From the NCBI RefSeq assembly GCF_000153725.1, contig NZ_DS022276.1, positions 3,581,222 through 3,645,221 on the forward strand: a stretch of DNA of 64,000 nucleotides, in the 5' to 3' direction. Source of the stretch: Salipiger bermudensis HTCC2601 (GTDB lineage: Bacteria > Pseudomonadota > Alphaproteobacteria > Rhodobacterales > Rhodobacteraceae). Position 1 is the stretch's first letter. Each line of letters opens with the position of its first letter. A program made the position numbers and the translations under genes. This document shows positions 43,510 through 54,508 of the stretch, one piece after another. Below the pieces are notes generated by a model. That model did no database searches. It had not been told where the DNA came from and worked only from the letters and a program-made list of their open reading frames with translations.

Positions 43510-45270
43510 TCAGTTGTCCGTCGGGCTCTCGCGGAGAACGAGGGAGATCGGCACAAGGGCGACGCTGCTGGCGCGGTCCTGCAGGCCCCAGAGCAGCAGG
43601 GCCGAGACCGTGTCCGCGCGCAGGCGGCCAAGCATCACCACCGCGCCCTCCTGGCGCGCCTTGAAGGCCGCCTGATCTAGGAAGCGGCGCATGACCCGCG
43701 GATCCTGCCCCTCGCCATCGAAATCCCGGAACACCGTGACCGTGGGCACCGCTTCGCGGCGGGCCAGCGCCTCGCCGGTGTTCAGCCCCTTGGGCTGCAT
43801 CAGCAGCCCGTGACCGGAGGCACCGAGATATTGCGCCGCCTGCTCGGAGATCGCGCGGGTCGCCTGAAGGCCGTCGCCGGGCGCCTCCATCACCGCCACC
43901 GCCTCGGGCACGGCCCCGAGGCTGCCCTCGAGCGTGACCTCCACGTCGGTGGCCTGAGCCCCTTCGGGCACGCCCGCGATGGCAAGCACCTCGAACCCCG
44001 CGTCGCGATAGCCCTGCGCCGTGGCGGCCGCGTCGGGATGCGAGGCGGGAATCGCAAAGCTTACCGCGAAGGGAAACTCGCCGACCGTGTCGGGGCCGAG
44101 CGGGCCCGTCCCGTCGTCGATCAGCACGATCGCCATGCGCGGGGCGTCGTCCTCGGCCTCGGTGGGCACGGCGTAGCGCTCGAGCGGCGACAACTCGGAC
44201 GGCGCGGCTTCGGGCGCGGGGGTCGGCTCTGCCGGGGCCGCCTCTCCGATCGAGGGCAGACGGCTTGCGCTTTCGCCAGCCCCGCGATCGGCAAGCGAGC
44301 CGGCCGGGGTGCCGATGGCGGGCCTGCCGGCCCCGGCAGTCTCGGACGTTGGGCTGCCCGGCAGCGTGCTCACGCGGGGCAGCGCATCCTCTCCCGGCAC
44401 CAGCGGCGCCGGCAGCGGCGGTGTCGGCGTCTGGGTGGAGACCTCTGGGGCGGCCTCGTCCTGCGGCGCGTCGGGCAAGACGCTGTCGCGGCGGGCCGGA
44501 CTGTCGGCGCTCGCCATCTCCATCGACGGGGTGTCGATGTCGGGCGTGGCAGGAGGCGCGGGCGCGTCCAGAGCCGTCTCGGCCTCGGGCGGGATGTCGG
44601 TGGCGACGCTGATCTCGGAGGCAGGCTCGGGCGCCGCGGCGGTCACCTCGCCGGGCTGGCCGGGGCGCGCGACCGTTTCGGCGCCTGCAGGCTCGTCAGG
44701 GGCCAGGCCGGCGGCGGGGGTGACGGTCTCGACACCATCCTCGGGGCTGGTCTGTGGGGCGTTGTCCTGCAGCGTGGGCTCGGGAGCCGGGTCGATCGCA
44801 GGTGCCGCAGGGCTGTCAGCGATATCACTGGAGTCGGCTTCGTCCGCGGCGCGGGCTGGCATCTCCTCGGCCATCGGCACGGTCTCGGATTCGACGACAG
44901 GCTCCGGCACCTCGGCGACCTCGGGGGCGGCCGGTTCGGCAAACTCGGGATCGGGCTCGCCCGGCGCCATCTCGGGATCGGTTTCTGCCTCGGGCACCAC
45001 TTCGTCGACATCGCGCTCTGCAGGCTCTGCGGGCTCTGCGGACACGTCGTCAGATGCGACCTCGACACCTAGCTGTGGCTGCTCGGGCGCCTCGGGCTCT
45101 GGCGTCTCGACGGTCTCAGGTGCCGCGGTCTCCGATACCGGCGCCTCTGCCTCGGGCGGCAGCGCGGCGCGCCCCCGCTGCGGTGGGCCCGTCAGCACCG
45201 AGACCGTGCCCAATGCCACGCCCGACACCACCGTGCCGATGATCGCCCCCGCGAGAAACCCTCGTGCCAT
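43510..45270 (-). CDS. Divergent polysaccharide deacetylase family protein
   Basis: The protein (586 aa from ATG 45270; an ATG at 45333 is also possible) has an N-terminal membrane anchor (ARGFLAGAIIGTVVSGVALG), a roughly 330-residue Pro/Glu/Ala-rich acidic linker, and a C-terminal divergent polysaccharide deacetylase domain (PF04748 type) starting RMAIVLIDDGTGPLGPDTVG, with FAVSFAIPASHPDA. ATG 45270 has GAGGGCAG upstream. The linker probably spans the periplasm, placing the domain near the peptidoglycan. The enzymatic activity of this family is not well defined. The gene is divergent from trpG. Confidence 0.85.
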   Translation of the reverse strand: MARGFLAGAIIGTVVSGVALGTVSVLTGPPQRGRAALPPEAEAPVSETAAPETVETPEPEAPEQPQLGVEVASDDVSAEPAEPAERDVDEVVPEAETDPEMAPGEPDPEFAEPAAPEVAEVPEPVVESETVPMAEEMPARAADEADSSDIADSPAAPAIDPAPEPTLQDNAPQTSPEDGVETVTPAAGLAPDEPAGAETVARPGQPGEVTAAAPEPASEISVATDIPPEAETALDAPAPPATPDIDTPSMEMASADSPARRDSVLPDAPQDEAAPEVSTQTPTPPLPAPLVPGEDALPRVSTLPGSPTSETAGAGRPAIGTPAGSLADRGAGESASRLPSIGEAAPAEPTPAPEAAPSELSPLERYAVPTEAEDDAPRMAIVLIDDGTGPLGPDTVGEFPFAVSFAIPASHPDAAATAQGYRDAGFEVLAIAGVPEGAQATDVEVTLEGSLGAVPEAVAVMEAPGDGLQATRAISEQAAQYLGASGHGLLMQPKGLNTGEALARREAVPTVTVFRDFDGEGQDPRVMRRFLDQAAFKARQEGAVVMLGRLRADTVSALLLWGLQDRASSVALVPISLVLRESPTDN

Positions 45271-45407
45271 CGCTTCTGCCCTCTTCGCCCGCTGCGCCCC
45301 CGGCCCCGTGCCCGGGCCGTTGTCGTGGCGCATGCCCTTGACGCTGCACCATCTTGGGGCGCATGTATAGCCCCGACCAAGACCCGTCTCCAGACCGAGA
45401 ATGCCTC

Positions 45408-45989
45408 ATGCTTCTGCTCATCGACAACTATGACAGCTTTACCTACAACCTCGTGCATTACGTGGGCGAGCTTGGTGTCGAAACGCAGGTCTGGCGCAAC
45501 GATGCGCTCGACGTGCAGCAGGCCATGGCGCTGAAACCTGCCGGCATCCTGCTGAGCCCCGGCCCATGCGACCCTGACCAGGCGGGCATCTGCCTCGCGC
45601 TGACCGAGGCGGCGGCCGAAACCGGCACGCCGCTTTTCGGCGTCTGCCTCGGGCACCAGACCATCGGCCAGGCCTTCGGCGGCACCGTCAGGCAGCACTC
45701 CGAGATCGTGCACGGCAAGATGGGCACCATGCATCACGACGGCACCGGCGTGTTCAGCACCCTGCCCTCGCCCTTCGAGGCGACGCGTTACCACAGCCTC
45801 GTGGTCGATCGCGACACGCTCCCCGAGGAGCTGATCGTCAACGCCTGGCTCGAGGACGGCACCATCATGGGGCTGCGTCACCGCGATCTGCCGATCCACG
45901 GCGTGCAGTTCCACCCCGAGAGCATCGCCTCCGAACACGGGCACCAGCTGCTCAAGAATTTCCTCGACACGATGAAGGTCCCCGCATGA
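45408..45989 (+). CDS. trpG: Anthranilate synthase component II
   Basis: The 193-aa glutamine amidotransferase supplies ammonia to TrpE for anthranilate synthesis. [20 protein letters not shown] is the class I GATase start; [13 protein letters not shown], the nucleophile motif [15 protein letters not shown] and the HPES catalytic His-Glu near the C-terminus are intact. The start at 45408 follows an in-frame ATG at 45354 that would add 18 residues. The stop overlaps trpD by four bases (ATGA). TrpE is not in this window. Confidence 0.95.
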   Translation: MLLLIDNYDSFTYNLVHYVGELGVETQVWRNDALDVQQAMALKPAGILLSPGPCDPDQAGICLALTEAAAETGTPLFGVCLGHQTIGQAFGGTVRQHSEIVHGKMGTMHHDGTGVFSTLPSPFEATRYHSLVVDRDTLPEELIVNAWLEDGTIMGLRHRDLPIHGVQFHPESIASEHGHQLLKNFLDTMKVPA

Positions 45990-47008
45990 GCGACCGCCTC
46001 AAGCCGTTGATCGGCACCGCCGCCACCCGTCCGCTGACGCAGGAGGAGGCGGAGGCCGCCTTCGAGGTCCTGTTCGAAGGCGAGGCCACGCCGGCCCAGA
46101 TGGGCGGCTTCCTGATGGCGCTGCGCACCCGGGGCGAGACGGTCGACGAGTACACCGCCGCCGCCGGCGTGATGCGCGCCAAGCGCAACGCGGTGATCGC
46201 GCCCGAAGGCGCCATCGACATCGTCGGCACCGGCGGTGACGGCAAGGGCACGCTCAACATCTCGACCGCGACCGCCTTCGTGGTGGCCGGCGCCGGTGTC
46301 ACCGTGGCCAAGCACGGCAACCGCAACCTCTCGTCGAAATCCGGCTCCGCCGATGCGCTCGCCGAAATGGGCATCCAGGTGATGCTGCCCGCCGCCGCCA
46401 TCGCGCCGATCCTCGAGAGCGTCGGCATCTGTTTCATGATGGCGCCGATGCACCATCCGGCGATGAAGCATGTCGCGCCGGTCCGCACCGAGCTCGGCAC
46501 CCGCACGATCTTCAACATCCTCGGGCCGCTCACCAACCCCGCCGGGGTCAAGCGCCAGCTGACCGGCGCCTTCTCGCGCGAACTGATCCGCCCGATGGCC
46601 GAGACGCTGGGCAAGCTCGGCTCCGAGCGCGCCTGGCTCGTGCACGGTTCCGATGGCACCGACGAGCTTGCGATCTCGGGCAAGAGCTGGGTCGCGGCGC
46701 TCGAGGAAGACGGCTCGGTGCGAGAGGTCGAGCTGCACCCCGAGGATGCGGGCCTTCCGGAGCACCCGTTCGAAGAGATCGTCGGGGGCACCCCGGCCGA
46801 AAACGCCGAAGCCTTCCGCGCGCTTCTGGGCGGCGCCCAGACCGCCTATCGTGACGCGGTGCTGCTGAATTCCGCCGCGGCGCTGGTGGTGGCCGGTAAG
46901 GCCGCAGACCTGCGAGAGGGCGTCGCACAGGCGCGTGAGAGCATCGACAGCGGCGCCGCCAAGGCCAAGATCACGGCGCTGGCAGAGGCCACGCAAAAGG
47001 CCGCATGA
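45986..47008 (+). CDS. trpD: Anthranilate phosphoribosyltransferase
   Basis: The 340-aa enzyme transfers phosphoribose from PRPP to anthranilate. [20 protein letters not shown] is the PRPP/Mg motif, [20 protein letters not shown] and [19 protein letters not shown] are family blocks. It overlaps trpG upstream and the ung gene downstream by four bases each, so translation of the operon is tightly coupled. Confidence 0.96.
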   Translation: MSDRLKPLIGTAATRPLTQEEAEAAFEVLFEGEATPAQMGGFLMALRTRGETVDEYTAAAGVMRAKRNAVIAPEGAIDIVGTGGDGKGTLNISTATAFVVAGAGVTVAKHGNRNLSSKSGSADALAEMGIQVMLPAAAIAPILESVGICFMMAPMHHPAMKHVAPVRTELGTRTIFNILGPLTNPAGVKRQLTGAFSRELIRPMAETLGKLGSERAWLVHGSDGTDELAISGKSWVAALEEDGSVREVELHPEDAGLPEHPFEEIVGGTPAENAEAFRALLGGAQTAYRDAVLLNSAAALVVAGKAADLREGVAQARESIDSGAAKAKITALAEATQKAA

Positions 47009-47661
47009 GACCGCCCGAGGCCTGGGCCGAACTGCCCTTCTTCCACGACGACCTGCCGCGCATAGAAGCCGCCCTGGCGGCCGAGACGCGGCAGATCCTG
47101 CCACCCGCGCCGCAGGTCTTTGCCGCGCTTGACGCCTGCGCACCCGAGGATGTGCGGGTGGTGATCCTGGGACAGGATCCCTACCCGACGCCGGGCCACG
47201 CCCACGGGCTTGCCTTCTCGGCAGAGCCCGAGGTGCGCCCGCTGCCGCGCTCGCTCGGCAATATCTACAAGGAGCTCGAGGCCGAGTTCGGGGCTTGCCC
47301 GCCGACTGCCGACCTGCGGTTCTGGGCGGCGCAGGGCGTTCTTCTGCTGAACACTGCGCTCACCGTGCCCGCGGGCAGCGCCGGCGCCCATGCCAAGCTC
47401 GGCTGGTCGAGGCTGACCGAGCAAGTCCTTGAAACGCTGTCCGAAACGCCACGTGCCTTCATCCTCTGGGGGAACCACGCGCAGGGCTTCGCCAAGCACA
47501 TCACTGGCGGAGACCACCTGATCCTGCGCTCCGCCCATCCCTCGCCGCTCTCGGCGCGGCGCGGCTTTTTCGGCTCGCGCCCCTTTTCCCGTGTCAACGA
47601 CTGGCTTATTGCTCGGGGCGACACGCCGATCAACTGGACGACGCCGGAGGCGCCCGCATGA
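47005..47661 (+). CDS. ung: Uracil-DNA glycosylase
   Basis: The 218-aa family 1 glycosylase removes uracil from DNA. The catalytic water-activating motif [17 protein letters not shown] (about residues 52-68) and the minor-groove intercalation loop [11 protein letters not shown] near the C-terminus are intact, as is [17 protein letters not shown]. The gene is embedded between trpD and trpC with four-base overlaps on both sides, so a base-excision repair enzyme is co-expressed with tryptophan synthesis. Confidence 0.95.
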   Translation: MRPPEAWAELPFFHDDLPRIEAALAAETRQILPPAPQVFAALDACAPEDVRVVILGQDPYPTPGHAHGLAFSAEPEVRPLPRSLGNIYKELEAEFGACPPTADLRFWAAQGVLLLNTALTVPAGSAGAHAKLGWSRLTEQVLETLSETPRAFILWGNHAQGFAKHITGGDHLILRSAHPSPLSARRGFFGSRPFSRVNDWLIARGDTPINWTTPEAPA

Positions 47662-48461
47662 CCATCACCATTCTCGACAAGATCAAGCACTACAAGCTCG
47701 AGGAAGTGGCCGCCGACAAGGCCGTCAGGCCGCTCTCCGAGATCGAGGCCGAGGCCCGCGCCGCAGACCCTGTGCGCCCCTTCGGCGCAGCCCTGCGCAA
47801 GGCGTCCGAGACCGGCTACGGGCTGATTGCAGAGGTCAAGAAAGCTTCGCCCTCCAAGGGGCTGATCCGAGAGGATTTTCACCCCGCCACCCTGGCCGCT
47901 GCCTACGAGAACGGCGGGGCCACCTGCCTGTCGGTCCTGACCGATACCCCGTCCTTCCAGGGCGCGAAATCCTTCCTGACCGAGGCCCGCGCGGCGACCT
48001 CTCTGCCGGCGCTGCGCAAGGATTTCATGTACGATCCCTATCAGGTCGCCGAAGCCCGCGCGCTCGGCGCCGACTGCATCCTGATCATCATGGCCAGCGT
48101 CTCCGACACGCTCGCCGCCGAGCTGGAAGACGCTGCCTTCGACTGGGGCATGGATGCTCTGATCGAGGTGCACAACGCCGAAGAGCTTGACCGCGCGCTC
48201 AAGCTGAAGTCGCCGCTCATCGGAATTAATAACCGAAATCTCAAGACCTTCGAGTTGACACTTGACACGACGCGCGAGCTGTCGAAGCGGGTGCCCGAGG
48301 ATCGCATTCTGGTCTGCGAAAGCGGTCTCTACACCCCCGCCGATCTTGCCGACATGGCGAGCTACGGCGCCCGCAGCTTCCTCATCGGTGAGAGCCTCAT
48401 GCGGCAGGAGAACGTCGAGGACGCAACCCGCACGCTGCTTGCAGATCCGGTGCCGGCATGA
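47658..48461 (+). CDS. trpC: Indole-3-glycerol phosphate synthase
   Basis: The 267-aa TIM-barrel enzyme closes the indole ring in tryptophan synthesis. [20 protein letters not shown] (catalytic Lys), [21 protein letters not shown] (Lys), [14 protein letters not shown], and [12 protein letters not shown] are conserved. Overlaps of four bases with ung upstream and moaC downstream put it in the middle of a mixed biosynthetic operon. Confidence 0.96.
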   Translation: MTITILDKIKHYKLEEVAADKAVRPLSEIEAEARAADPVRPFGAALRKASETGYGLIAEVKKASPSKGLIREDFHPATLAAAYENGGATCLSVLTDTPSFQGAKSFLTEARAATSLPALRKDFMYDPYQVAEARALGADCILIIMASVSDTLAAELEDAAFDWGMDALIEVHNAEELDRALKLKSPLIGINNRNLKTFELTLDTTRELSKRVPEDRILVCESGLYTPADLADMASYGARSFLIGESLMRQENVEDATRTLLADPVPA

Positions 48462-48934
48462 GCGGCTTGACCCATTTCGATGCCAAGGGCGACGCCCACA
48501 TGGTCGACGTCTCCGAGAAGGCGGTGACGGCGCGCGTCGCCACCGCCGAGGGCTGGGTGAAGATGGCCCCCGAGACTTTTGACATCATCACCGAGGGACG
48601 CGCCAAGAAAGGCGACGTGATCGGCGTGGCGCGTCTGGCGGGGATCATGGGGTCCAAGAAGACGCCCGAGCTGATCCCGCTCTGCCACCCGCTGCCGGTG
48701 ACCAAGGTGTCGGTCGAGATCACGCCCGATGCCGCGCTCCCGGGCCTGCGCATCGAGGCCACCGTGAAGACCACCGGCCAGACCGGAGTCGAGATGGAGG
48801 CTCTGACCGCCGTCTCGACCGCGGCGCTCACGGTCTATGACATGGCCAAGGCGGTCGACAAGGCGATGCAGATTGGTGGTATCCGCGTCATCCTGAAGGA
48901 TGGCGGAAAATCAGGGCGTTACGAGGCGACATGA
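48458..48934 (+). CDS. moaC: Cyclic pyranopterin monophosphate synthase
   Basis: The 158-aa protein converts the MoaA product to cyclic pyranopterin monophosphate, an early step of molybdenum cofactor synthesis. [20 protein letters not shown] is the family start; [20 protein letters not shown] holds the active-site Cys/His, and [21 protein letters not shown] follows. It overlaps trpC and moeA by four bases on each side. Confidence 0.97.
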   Translation: MSGLTHFDAKGDAHMVDVSEKAVTARVATAEGWVKMAPETFDIITEGRAKKGDVIGVARLAGIMGSKKTPELIPLCHPLPVTKVSVEITPDAALPGLRIEATVKTTGQTGVEMEALTAVSTAALTVYDMAKAVDKAMQIGGIRVILKDGGKSGRYEAT

Positions 48935-50100
48935 TATCAGTGTCCGAAGCGCTGGACCGGCTGTTCTCGCTCGCCGCGCCGCTCTCCGCGGAAACGGTCC
49001 CGCTTCACCGGGCCGTCGGGCGCGTGATGGTAGAGCCTGTGACGGCGCGCCGCGATCAGCCGCCCTTCAACGCCTCGGCCATGGATGGTTACGCCGTTAC
49101 CGAAGCAGCGCCCGGCAAGAGACTGAACGTCATTGGGGAATCCGCTGCAGGATCATCTTTTGAAGGCCCTGTCGGCGACGCAGACGCCGTGCGGATCTTT
49201 ACCGGCGCTCCGGTCCCCGAGGGCGTCACCACCGTGGTGATCCAGGAGGATGTGGACCGCGATGGCGACACGATCCTGATCACCGACCGGCTCGGCTCTG
49301 GCACGAATATCCGCCCCCTCGGCGGCGATTTCCGCGTCGGAGAGACGATCCCTGCGCCGCGCCTCCTCGGCCCGCAGGACATCGCCCTTCTGGCCGCCAT
49401 GAACATCCCCACGGTACGGGTCGCCCGGCGCCCGCGCGTCGCGCTGATCTCCACCGGTGACGAGCTCGTCATGCCCGGCGAAACGCCCGGTCCCGACCAG
49501 ATCATCGTCTCGAACACCTTCGGTCTCCACGCCATGCTCACCCAGGCCGGTGCCGAGCCCCGGATCCTGCCCATCGCCCACGATACCGAAGCGGCGCTCG
49601 CGACCGTGCTCGGGCTGGTCGACGACGCCGATCTGGTGATCACCATCGGCGGCGCCTCGGTGGGCGATCACGATCTCGTGGCGAAGGTGGCCGCACAGCT
49701 TGGGCTTGAGCGCGCGTTCCACAAGGTCGCCATGCGCCCGGGCAAGCCATTGATGTCTGGCCGGCTGGGCGATGCGATGATGATTGGTCTGCCGGGAAAT
49801 CCCGTGTCGGCAATGGTTTGCGGTGAAATCTTCGTGAAACCCGTGATCCGCGCGATGCAGGGATTGCCCGCCGAGCCCGCCCCCCGCGAAACTGCGCAGC
49901 TTGCGGCGGAAATCGGCTCGAACGGCCCGCGAGAGCATTACATGCGCGGCCGCTCGGAGCCGGATGGCCGGGTCACCGTGTTCTGCCGTCAGGACAGTTC
50001 GCTGCTGAGCGTGCTTGGCGCGTCGGACGTGCTGGTGGTGCGCCCGCCGAAGGACGGCCCGCGCGCCGCCGGGGATCTGGTGGAAATCGTGCGTCTCTGA
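48931..50100 (+). CDS. moeA: Molybdopterin molybdenumtransferase
   Basis: The 389-aa enzyme inserts molybdate into adenylated molybdopterin. The N-terminal [15 protein letters not shown], the molybdopterin-binding domain with STGDELV and [14 protein letters not shown], and [17 protein letters not shown] are typical. It follows moaC with a four-base overlap, so two molybdenum-cofactor steps are adjacent. lexA starts 78 bp downstream from its own promoter. Confidence 0.96.
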   Translation: MISVSEALDRLFSLAAPLSAETVPLHRAVGRVMVEPVTARRDQPPFNASAMDGYAVTEAAPGKRLNVIGESAAGSSFEGPVGDADAVRIFTGAPVPEGVTTVVIQEDVDRDGDTILITDRLGSGTNIRPLGGDFRVGETIPAPRLLGPQDIALLAAMNIPTVRVARRPRVALISTGDELVMPGETPGPDQIIVSNTFGLHAMLTQAGAEPRILPIAHDTEAALATVLGLVDDADLVITIGGASVGDHDLVAKVAAQLGLERAFHKVAMRPGKPLMSGRLGDAMMIGLPGNPVSAMVCGEIFVKPVIRAMQGLPAEPAPRETAQLAAEIGSNGPREHYMRGRSEPDGRVTVFCRQDSSLLSVLGASDVLVVRPPKDGPRAAGDLVEIVRL

Positions 50101-50119
50101 CGATGTTTGCCACAGCATG

Positions 50120-50148
50120 TTGACACAAAACAAGAACATGCGTAGAAC
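50120..50148 (+). promoter_or_regulatory. lexA promoter
   Basis: TTGACA (50120-50125) and TAGAAC (50143-50148) are 17 bases apart. The -10 box lies inside the LexA box, so LexA binding would cover the promoter and give autoregulation. Confidence 0.7.
50134..50148. promoter_or_regulatory. LexA box upstream of lexA
   Basis: gaacatgcgtagaac is an exact GAAC-N7-GAAC LexA operator of alphaproteobacterial type, 31 bp before the lexA start and overlapping the promoter -10 element. Confidence 0.85.
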
Positions 50149-50178
50149 AAAGGGCAGACAAACGGCGGAGACCGCGGC

Positions 50179-50874
50179 ATGCTGACCAAGAAACAGCTCG
50201 ACCTTCTGGATTTCATCAACAAACGGCTGCAACGCGATGGCGTTCCACCCAGTTTCGACGAGATGAAGGATGCGCTCGACCTGCGATCGAAATCCGGCAT
50301 CCACCGCCTGATCACCGCGCTGGAAGAGCGCGGCTTCATCCGCCGCCTCGCGCATCGCGCCCGCGCCATCGAGATCGTCAAGCTGCCCGAGAGCCTTGGT
50401 GGCAAGCCCGCGGGCTTCACCCCGCAGGTGATCGATGGCGACCGCCCGGACAGCCGGCCCGCCAAGGCGCAGCCGGTCAGCAATGCCGAGGCGCTGGAGC
50501 TGCCGCTGCTCGGCCGCATCGCCGCCGGTGAGCCGATCCAGTCGATCGCCGACAATCCGCCCAACATCGCGGTCCCCGGCGCCATGCTGTCGAGCAACGC
50601 CCATCACTACGCGCTCGAGGTCAAGGGCGACTCGATGATCGAGGCCGGCATTCACGACGGTGACGTCGTCATCATCCGCGAGACCTCCTCGGCCAGCAAC
50701 GGCGACATCGTCGTGGCCCAGATCGAAGGGTACGAGGCGACGCTGAAGCGCTTCCGCCGCCAGGGGGACACCATCGTACTCGAGGCCGAGAACGCCGCCT
50801 ACGAGCCGCGCGTGCTGCCGCTGGGCGCGGTCAAGGTGCAGGGCCGCCTCGTCGGTCTGATCCGGACCTACTGA
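50179..50874 (+). CDS. lexA: LexA repressor
   Basis: The 231-aa SOS repressor has an N-terminal winged helix-turn-helix ([40 protein letters not shown]), an Ala-Gly cleavage site in GRIAAGEP, and the S24 protease dyad with Ser in [15 protein letters not shown] and Lys in EATLKRFRR. It represses genes with GAAC-N7-GAAC boxes until RecA filaments trigger self-cleavage. Such a box lies in its own promoter and in that of the radical SAM gene at 41.4 kb, giving a two-member local regulon. Confidence 0.97.
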   Translation: MLTKKQLDLLDFINKRLQRDGVPPSFDEMKDALDLRSKSGIHRLITALEERGFIRRLAHRARAIEIVKLPESLGGKPAGFTPQVIDGDRPDSRPAKAQPVSNAEALELPLLGRIAAGEPIQSIADNPPNIAVPGAMLSSNAHHYALEVKGDSMIEAGIHDGDVVIIRETSSASNGDIVVAQIEGYEATLKRFRRQGDTIVLEAENAAYEPRVLPLGAVKVQGRLVGLIRTY

Positions 50875-50881
50875 TCCGCTT

Positions 50882-52918
50882 CTAGCGATCTTTGCCGCGG
50901 TGCCAGAGCCTTCGGCCCGCCGCAGTCTCGATGCGCGGGCCGGTCGGGGTCTGCCAGATCGCCACGGCGCCGGTGCGGGCGAGCCGCTCCGGATCGAAGA
51001 TCTCGCATCCTGGCCAGTCCGGAAGATCGGTGCTCGACACCACGAGCTCCCGCGCGCCACAGCCGCGAAACCCGGCGGCGGCGCGCTTGCCCTGGAAATG
51101 CGTTACCATCGCGCCGGCGACAGAAATGCGCGCGACCCTCGGCTGCTCATGCTCGGGCCACAGGGCCGCCGCCACGGCCTGCCCGCCGGCCTGACCGTCA
51201 TTCTCCAGCCAGACCGCGGCCACGAACCCGGCGCCGCGCTCGCGCGAGAGCGCCCGGCCCTCTGGGGTCATCGCCCCGACCAGCGTCCCGCTGTCGGAAA
51301 TCAGCAGCGCAGGACGCCCGCCGCTGGCCCAGAGCGTCACGGCGAGCGAAAGCGGCAGCAGGCCTGCCCATCGTCCACGCCCCTGCCACAGGCACAGGAT
51401 CAGCCCGCCGGAGGCCAGCAGTGGCAGCACCCAAGCGCCGGGCGCCCGCACCTGCCCCAGCGCGCCGTCCCAGCCCGTGACCGTGCCGGCCACCGTCAGG
51501 ATCCAGTCGAGCCCCAGGGCCATGACCCACAACGCCGTAGCCTCGAGCCCCAGCGGCATCAGCAATGCCGTGACGACGGCCATCGGCACCACGATCAGCC
51601 CCATGACCGGCACCGCCACGAGGTTCGCGACAAGCCCGTAATGCGAGACGATGTTGAAATGCGCCATCGACACCGGCGCCGTGGCGAGCGAGGCGGTGAC
51701 CGATGAGACCACCAGCGTCAGCAGAGGCCGTGCCAGCCGCGGCAAGCCGCGTTCGATTGCGAGGTCGCGCATCGCGCCGAACACTGCGACCAGCGCCAGC
51801 GTAGCCGCAAAGCTCATCTGGAAGCCCGGGCCGAGCAGCGCTTCGGGGCGCAGCACGAGCACGATGAGCGCCGCCAGCGCCACGCTCCGCAACGAGAGTG
51901 CCCGGCGGTTGCAGAGCAGCGCAACCAGCATCACCGCCACCATGACGAAGGCGCGCTGGGTGGCGACATTGCCGCCCGAAAGCGCGAGGTATCCGGCCGC
52001 CGCGACCAGCGCCACCCCGGCGGCGATCTTCTTGCCGGGCCAGTTGTGGCGCGTATGTCGCGGCAGCAGAAGCACGAGGCGCGTGGCGGTGAAGACGACC
52101 CCCGCGAGCAGCCCCATGTGCAGCCCCGAAATCGCCAGCAGATGCGCGAGATTGCTGTGCCGAAGCGCCTGGAGGGTCTGCAGGCCGATGGCGGACCGGT
52201 CTCCGGTCATGATGGCCGCTGCGAAGGCGCCGGTCTCGCCGGGCAGCACCGCGCGCACGCGCTCCGCGATCTTGAGCCGCAGGCGCAGAACGGGCGTGTC
52301 GCGCTGTGCCGGGACGAGGCGCAGCACCGGGGTCCGGGTGTAGCCGACCGCGCCGAGCCGCAGGAACCAGGCATGACGGCGGAAGTCGAATCCGCCGGGT
52401 TCGGCCGCGCCGGCAGGGCCCGAGAGATGCCCGGTCAGGATCGCCACATCGCCGGGCCGCGGCGGCGGATTGCCCTGCGATCCGTGCAGCGAGACCCGGA
52501 CGCGACGCGGGGTTTCGTGCGGGGCCATGCGGGCCAGCACGACCCGGTCGAGTGTCAGGCGCAGCGCATCCGATGCCGAGCGATCGATCCCGACGACCCG
52601 CCCCTCGATCGGGCCGTAGTAGCGGAAACCGAGCTGTGGCCCGGACACCAGATGCGCGCGCCCCCCCGCCAGTGCAATCCCCAGCACCGCGAGGGCGAGT
52701 GCGACGGCCAGTGGTGCGAGCCACATGGGAAGCCGCCGCGAGATTGTCAGCAGCGTGACTCCCGCACAGGCCGCCGACACGAGACTCCAGACCGGCGGCT
52801 CATCTGGCAGAGCGAAGTAGGTTGCGATGCCGCCTGCCAGCGCCACCGCGCACCACGGAAACAGGTGACCCCGCTGCCCGGTCAGCGCCGACGTCAGCCG
52901 ATCCCCGATCCGCCCCAT
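50882..52918 (-). CDS. comEC: ComEC/Rec2 family DNA-uptake channel
   Basis: The 678-aa integral membrane protein has the ComEC competence domain (LLAISGLHMGLLAGVVFTAT, about residues 260-530, with many helices) and an N-terminal DUF4131-type region. In transformable bacteria ComEC moves single-stranded DNA across the inner membrane; in related alphaproteobacteria it also serves uptake of DNA delivered by gene transfer agents, which is of interest because a GTA-type lysis pair lies at 60-61 kb. It converges with lexA (8-bp gap). Confidence 0.9.
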   Translation of the reverse strand: MGRIGDRLTSALTGQRGHLFPWCAVALAGGIATYFALPDEPPVWSLVSAACAGVTLLTISRRLPMWLAPLAVALALAVLGIALAGGRAHLVSGPQLGFRYYGPIEGRVVGIDRSASDALRLTLDRVVLARMAPHETPRRVRVSLHGSQGNPPPRPGDVAILTGHLSGPAGAAEPGGFDFRRHAWFLRLGAVGYTRTPVLRLVPAQRDTPVLRLRLKIAERVRAVLPGETGAFAAAIMTGDRSAIGLQTLQALRHSNLAHLLAISGLHMGLLAGVVFTATRLVLLLPRHTRHNWPGKKIAAGVALVAAAGYLALSGGNVATQRAFVMVAVMLVALLCNRRALSLRSVALAALIVLVLRPEALLGPGFQMSFAATLALVAVFGAMRDLAIERGLPRLARPLLTLVVSSVTASLATAPVSMAHFNIVSHYGLVANLVAVPVMGLIVVPMAVVTALLMPLGLEATALWVMALGLDWILTVAGTVTGWDGALGQVRAPGAWVLPLLASGGLILCLWQGRGRWAGLLPLSLAVTLWASGGRPALLISDSGTLVGAMTPEGRALSRERGAGFVAAVWLENDGQAGGQAVAAALWPEHEQPRVARISVAGAMVTHFQGKRAAAGFRGCGARELVVSSTDLPDWPGCEIFDPERLARTGAVAIWQTPTGPRIETAAGRRLWHRGKDR

Positions 52919-52996
52919 ACTTGCCCCTGACCCGTCCGCTGGTTAAGGAACCGAGAAAACCCTACGCCCCCCTTGGTTACCGAGAGGTTAATACCC

Positions 52997-54403
52997 ATGA
53001 CCGTCGTCACCCGTTTCGCGCCGTCGCCCACCGGCTACCTGCACATTGGCGGCGCACGCACGGCGCTGTTCAACTGGCTCTATGCCCGCGGCCGGGGCGG
53101 CAAGTTCCTGCTGCGCATCGAGGACACCGACCGCGCCCGCTCGACCCCGGAGGCCACCGCCGCGATCCTCAAGGGGCTCGACTGGCTCGGGCTCGGCCAT
53201 GACGGCGAGGTGGTGAGCCAGTTCGAGCGTGCCGACCGTCACGCCGAGGTCGCCCGCGAGCTGCTCGCCAAGGGCGCGGCCTACAAGTGCTTCTCGACCC
53301 AGGAGGAGATCACCGCCTTCCGCGAAGAGGCAAAGGAGGCGGGCCGCTCGACCCTGTTCCAGAGCCCGTGGCGCGACGCCGATCCGGCGAGCCATCCCGA
53401 CGCCCCCTATGCCGTGCGGCTGAAGACCCCGACCGAAGGCGAGACGGTGATCGAGGACGAGGTGCAGGGCCGCGTCACGATCCGCAACGATCAGCTCGAC
53501 GACATGATCCTGTTACGCTCGGATGGCACCCCGGTCTACATGCTGGCGGTCGTCGTCGACGACCACGACATGGGGGTGACCCATGTGATCCGGGGGGACG
53601 ATCACCTGAACAACGCGGCGCGTCAGATGGGCATCTACACGGCGATGGGTTGGCCGCTGCCGGTCTACGCCCATATCCCGCTGATCCACGGCCCCGACGG
53701 CAAGAAGCTGTCGAAACGCCACGGTGCGCTCGGCGTCGACGAATACCAGAAGATCGGCTACCCCTCGGCGGGCATGCGCAACTACCTCGCAAGGCTCGGC
53801 TGGAGCCACGGCGACGACGAGTTCTTCACCGATGCTCAGGCCATCGAGTGGTTCGACCTGTCGGGAATCGGCAAGTCCGCGGCCCGGTTCGATTTCAAGA
53901 AGCTGGAGAATCTCTGCGGCCAGCACATCGCCATCGCCGACGATGCTGCACTGCTGCAAGAAATCGAGGCGTATCTCGACGCGGCGGGAAAGCTTGCCCT
54001 GACGGAAGCGCAGCGCGACGGATTGCTGCGCGGCATGTACTGCCTCAAGGACCGTGCCAAGACCTTCCCGGAACTGCTTGAAAAGGCACATTTCATCCTG
54101 GCAGATACGCCGCTCGAGCCGGACGAGAAAGCGGCCAAGGCACTGGATGCAGTATCCCGTGGTATACTGGCTGCGTTGACGCCGCAGCTGCAAAATGCTA
54201 GCTGGTCGCGGGAAGAACTCGAAGGGGAGATGGGCGCTTTCGCAGAGGCACAGGGGACCAAGTTCGGCAAGCTTGCCGCCCCCCTCCGTGCCGCGCTGGC
54301 AGGACGCGCCGTGACCCCGAGCGTTTTTGACATGATGCTGGTGCTCGGCAAGGAGGAAAGCCTCCGCCGCATCGGGCACGCAGCCACCTCTGAGACGGGG
54401 TGA
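52997..54403 (+). CDS. gltX: Glutamate-tRNA ligase
   Basis: The 468-aa class I aminoacyl-tRNA synthetase charges tRNA-Glu. The HIGH-type motif in [17 protein letters not shown] is at about residues 8-24, and the KMSKS-type motif is KKLSKRHG near residue 238; [13 protein letters not shown] and [16 protein letters not shown] are conserved. The start at 52997 gives the family N-terminus [13 protein letters not shown]. It is divergent from comEC and 105 bp upstream of gltA. Confidence 0.95.
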   Translation: MTVVTRFAPSPTGYLHIGGARTALFNWLYARGRGGKFLLRIEDTDRARSTPEATAAILKGLDWLGLGHDGEVVSQFERADRHAEVARELLAKGAAYKCFSTQEEITAFREEAKEAGRSTLFQSPWRDADPASHPDAPYAVRLKTPTEGETVIEDEVQGRVTIRNDQLDDMILLRSDGTPVYMLAVVVDDHDMGVTHVIRGDDHLNNAARQMGIYTAMGWPLPVYAHIPLIHGPDGKKLSKRHGALGVDEYQKIGYPSAGMRNYLARLGWSHGDDEFFTDAQAIEWFDLSGIGKSAARFDFKKLENLCGQHIAIADDAALLQEIEAYLDAAGKLALTEAQRDGLLRGMYCLKDRAKTFPELLEKAHFILADTPLEPDEKAAKALDAVSRGILAALTPQLQNASWSREELEGEMGAFAEAQGTKFGKLAAPLRAALAGRAVTPSVFDMMLVLGKEESLRRIGHAATSETG

Positions 54404-54508
54404 CGGCCTGAAGGGAGCGTTTCGACAAACGGCTCGCCAAGGCCATGTGAGACTATATCGCCCCGGGCGCGCCAGGCGCCGGGGCCCTTTCGAAAGGAAC
54501 GACGAAGC

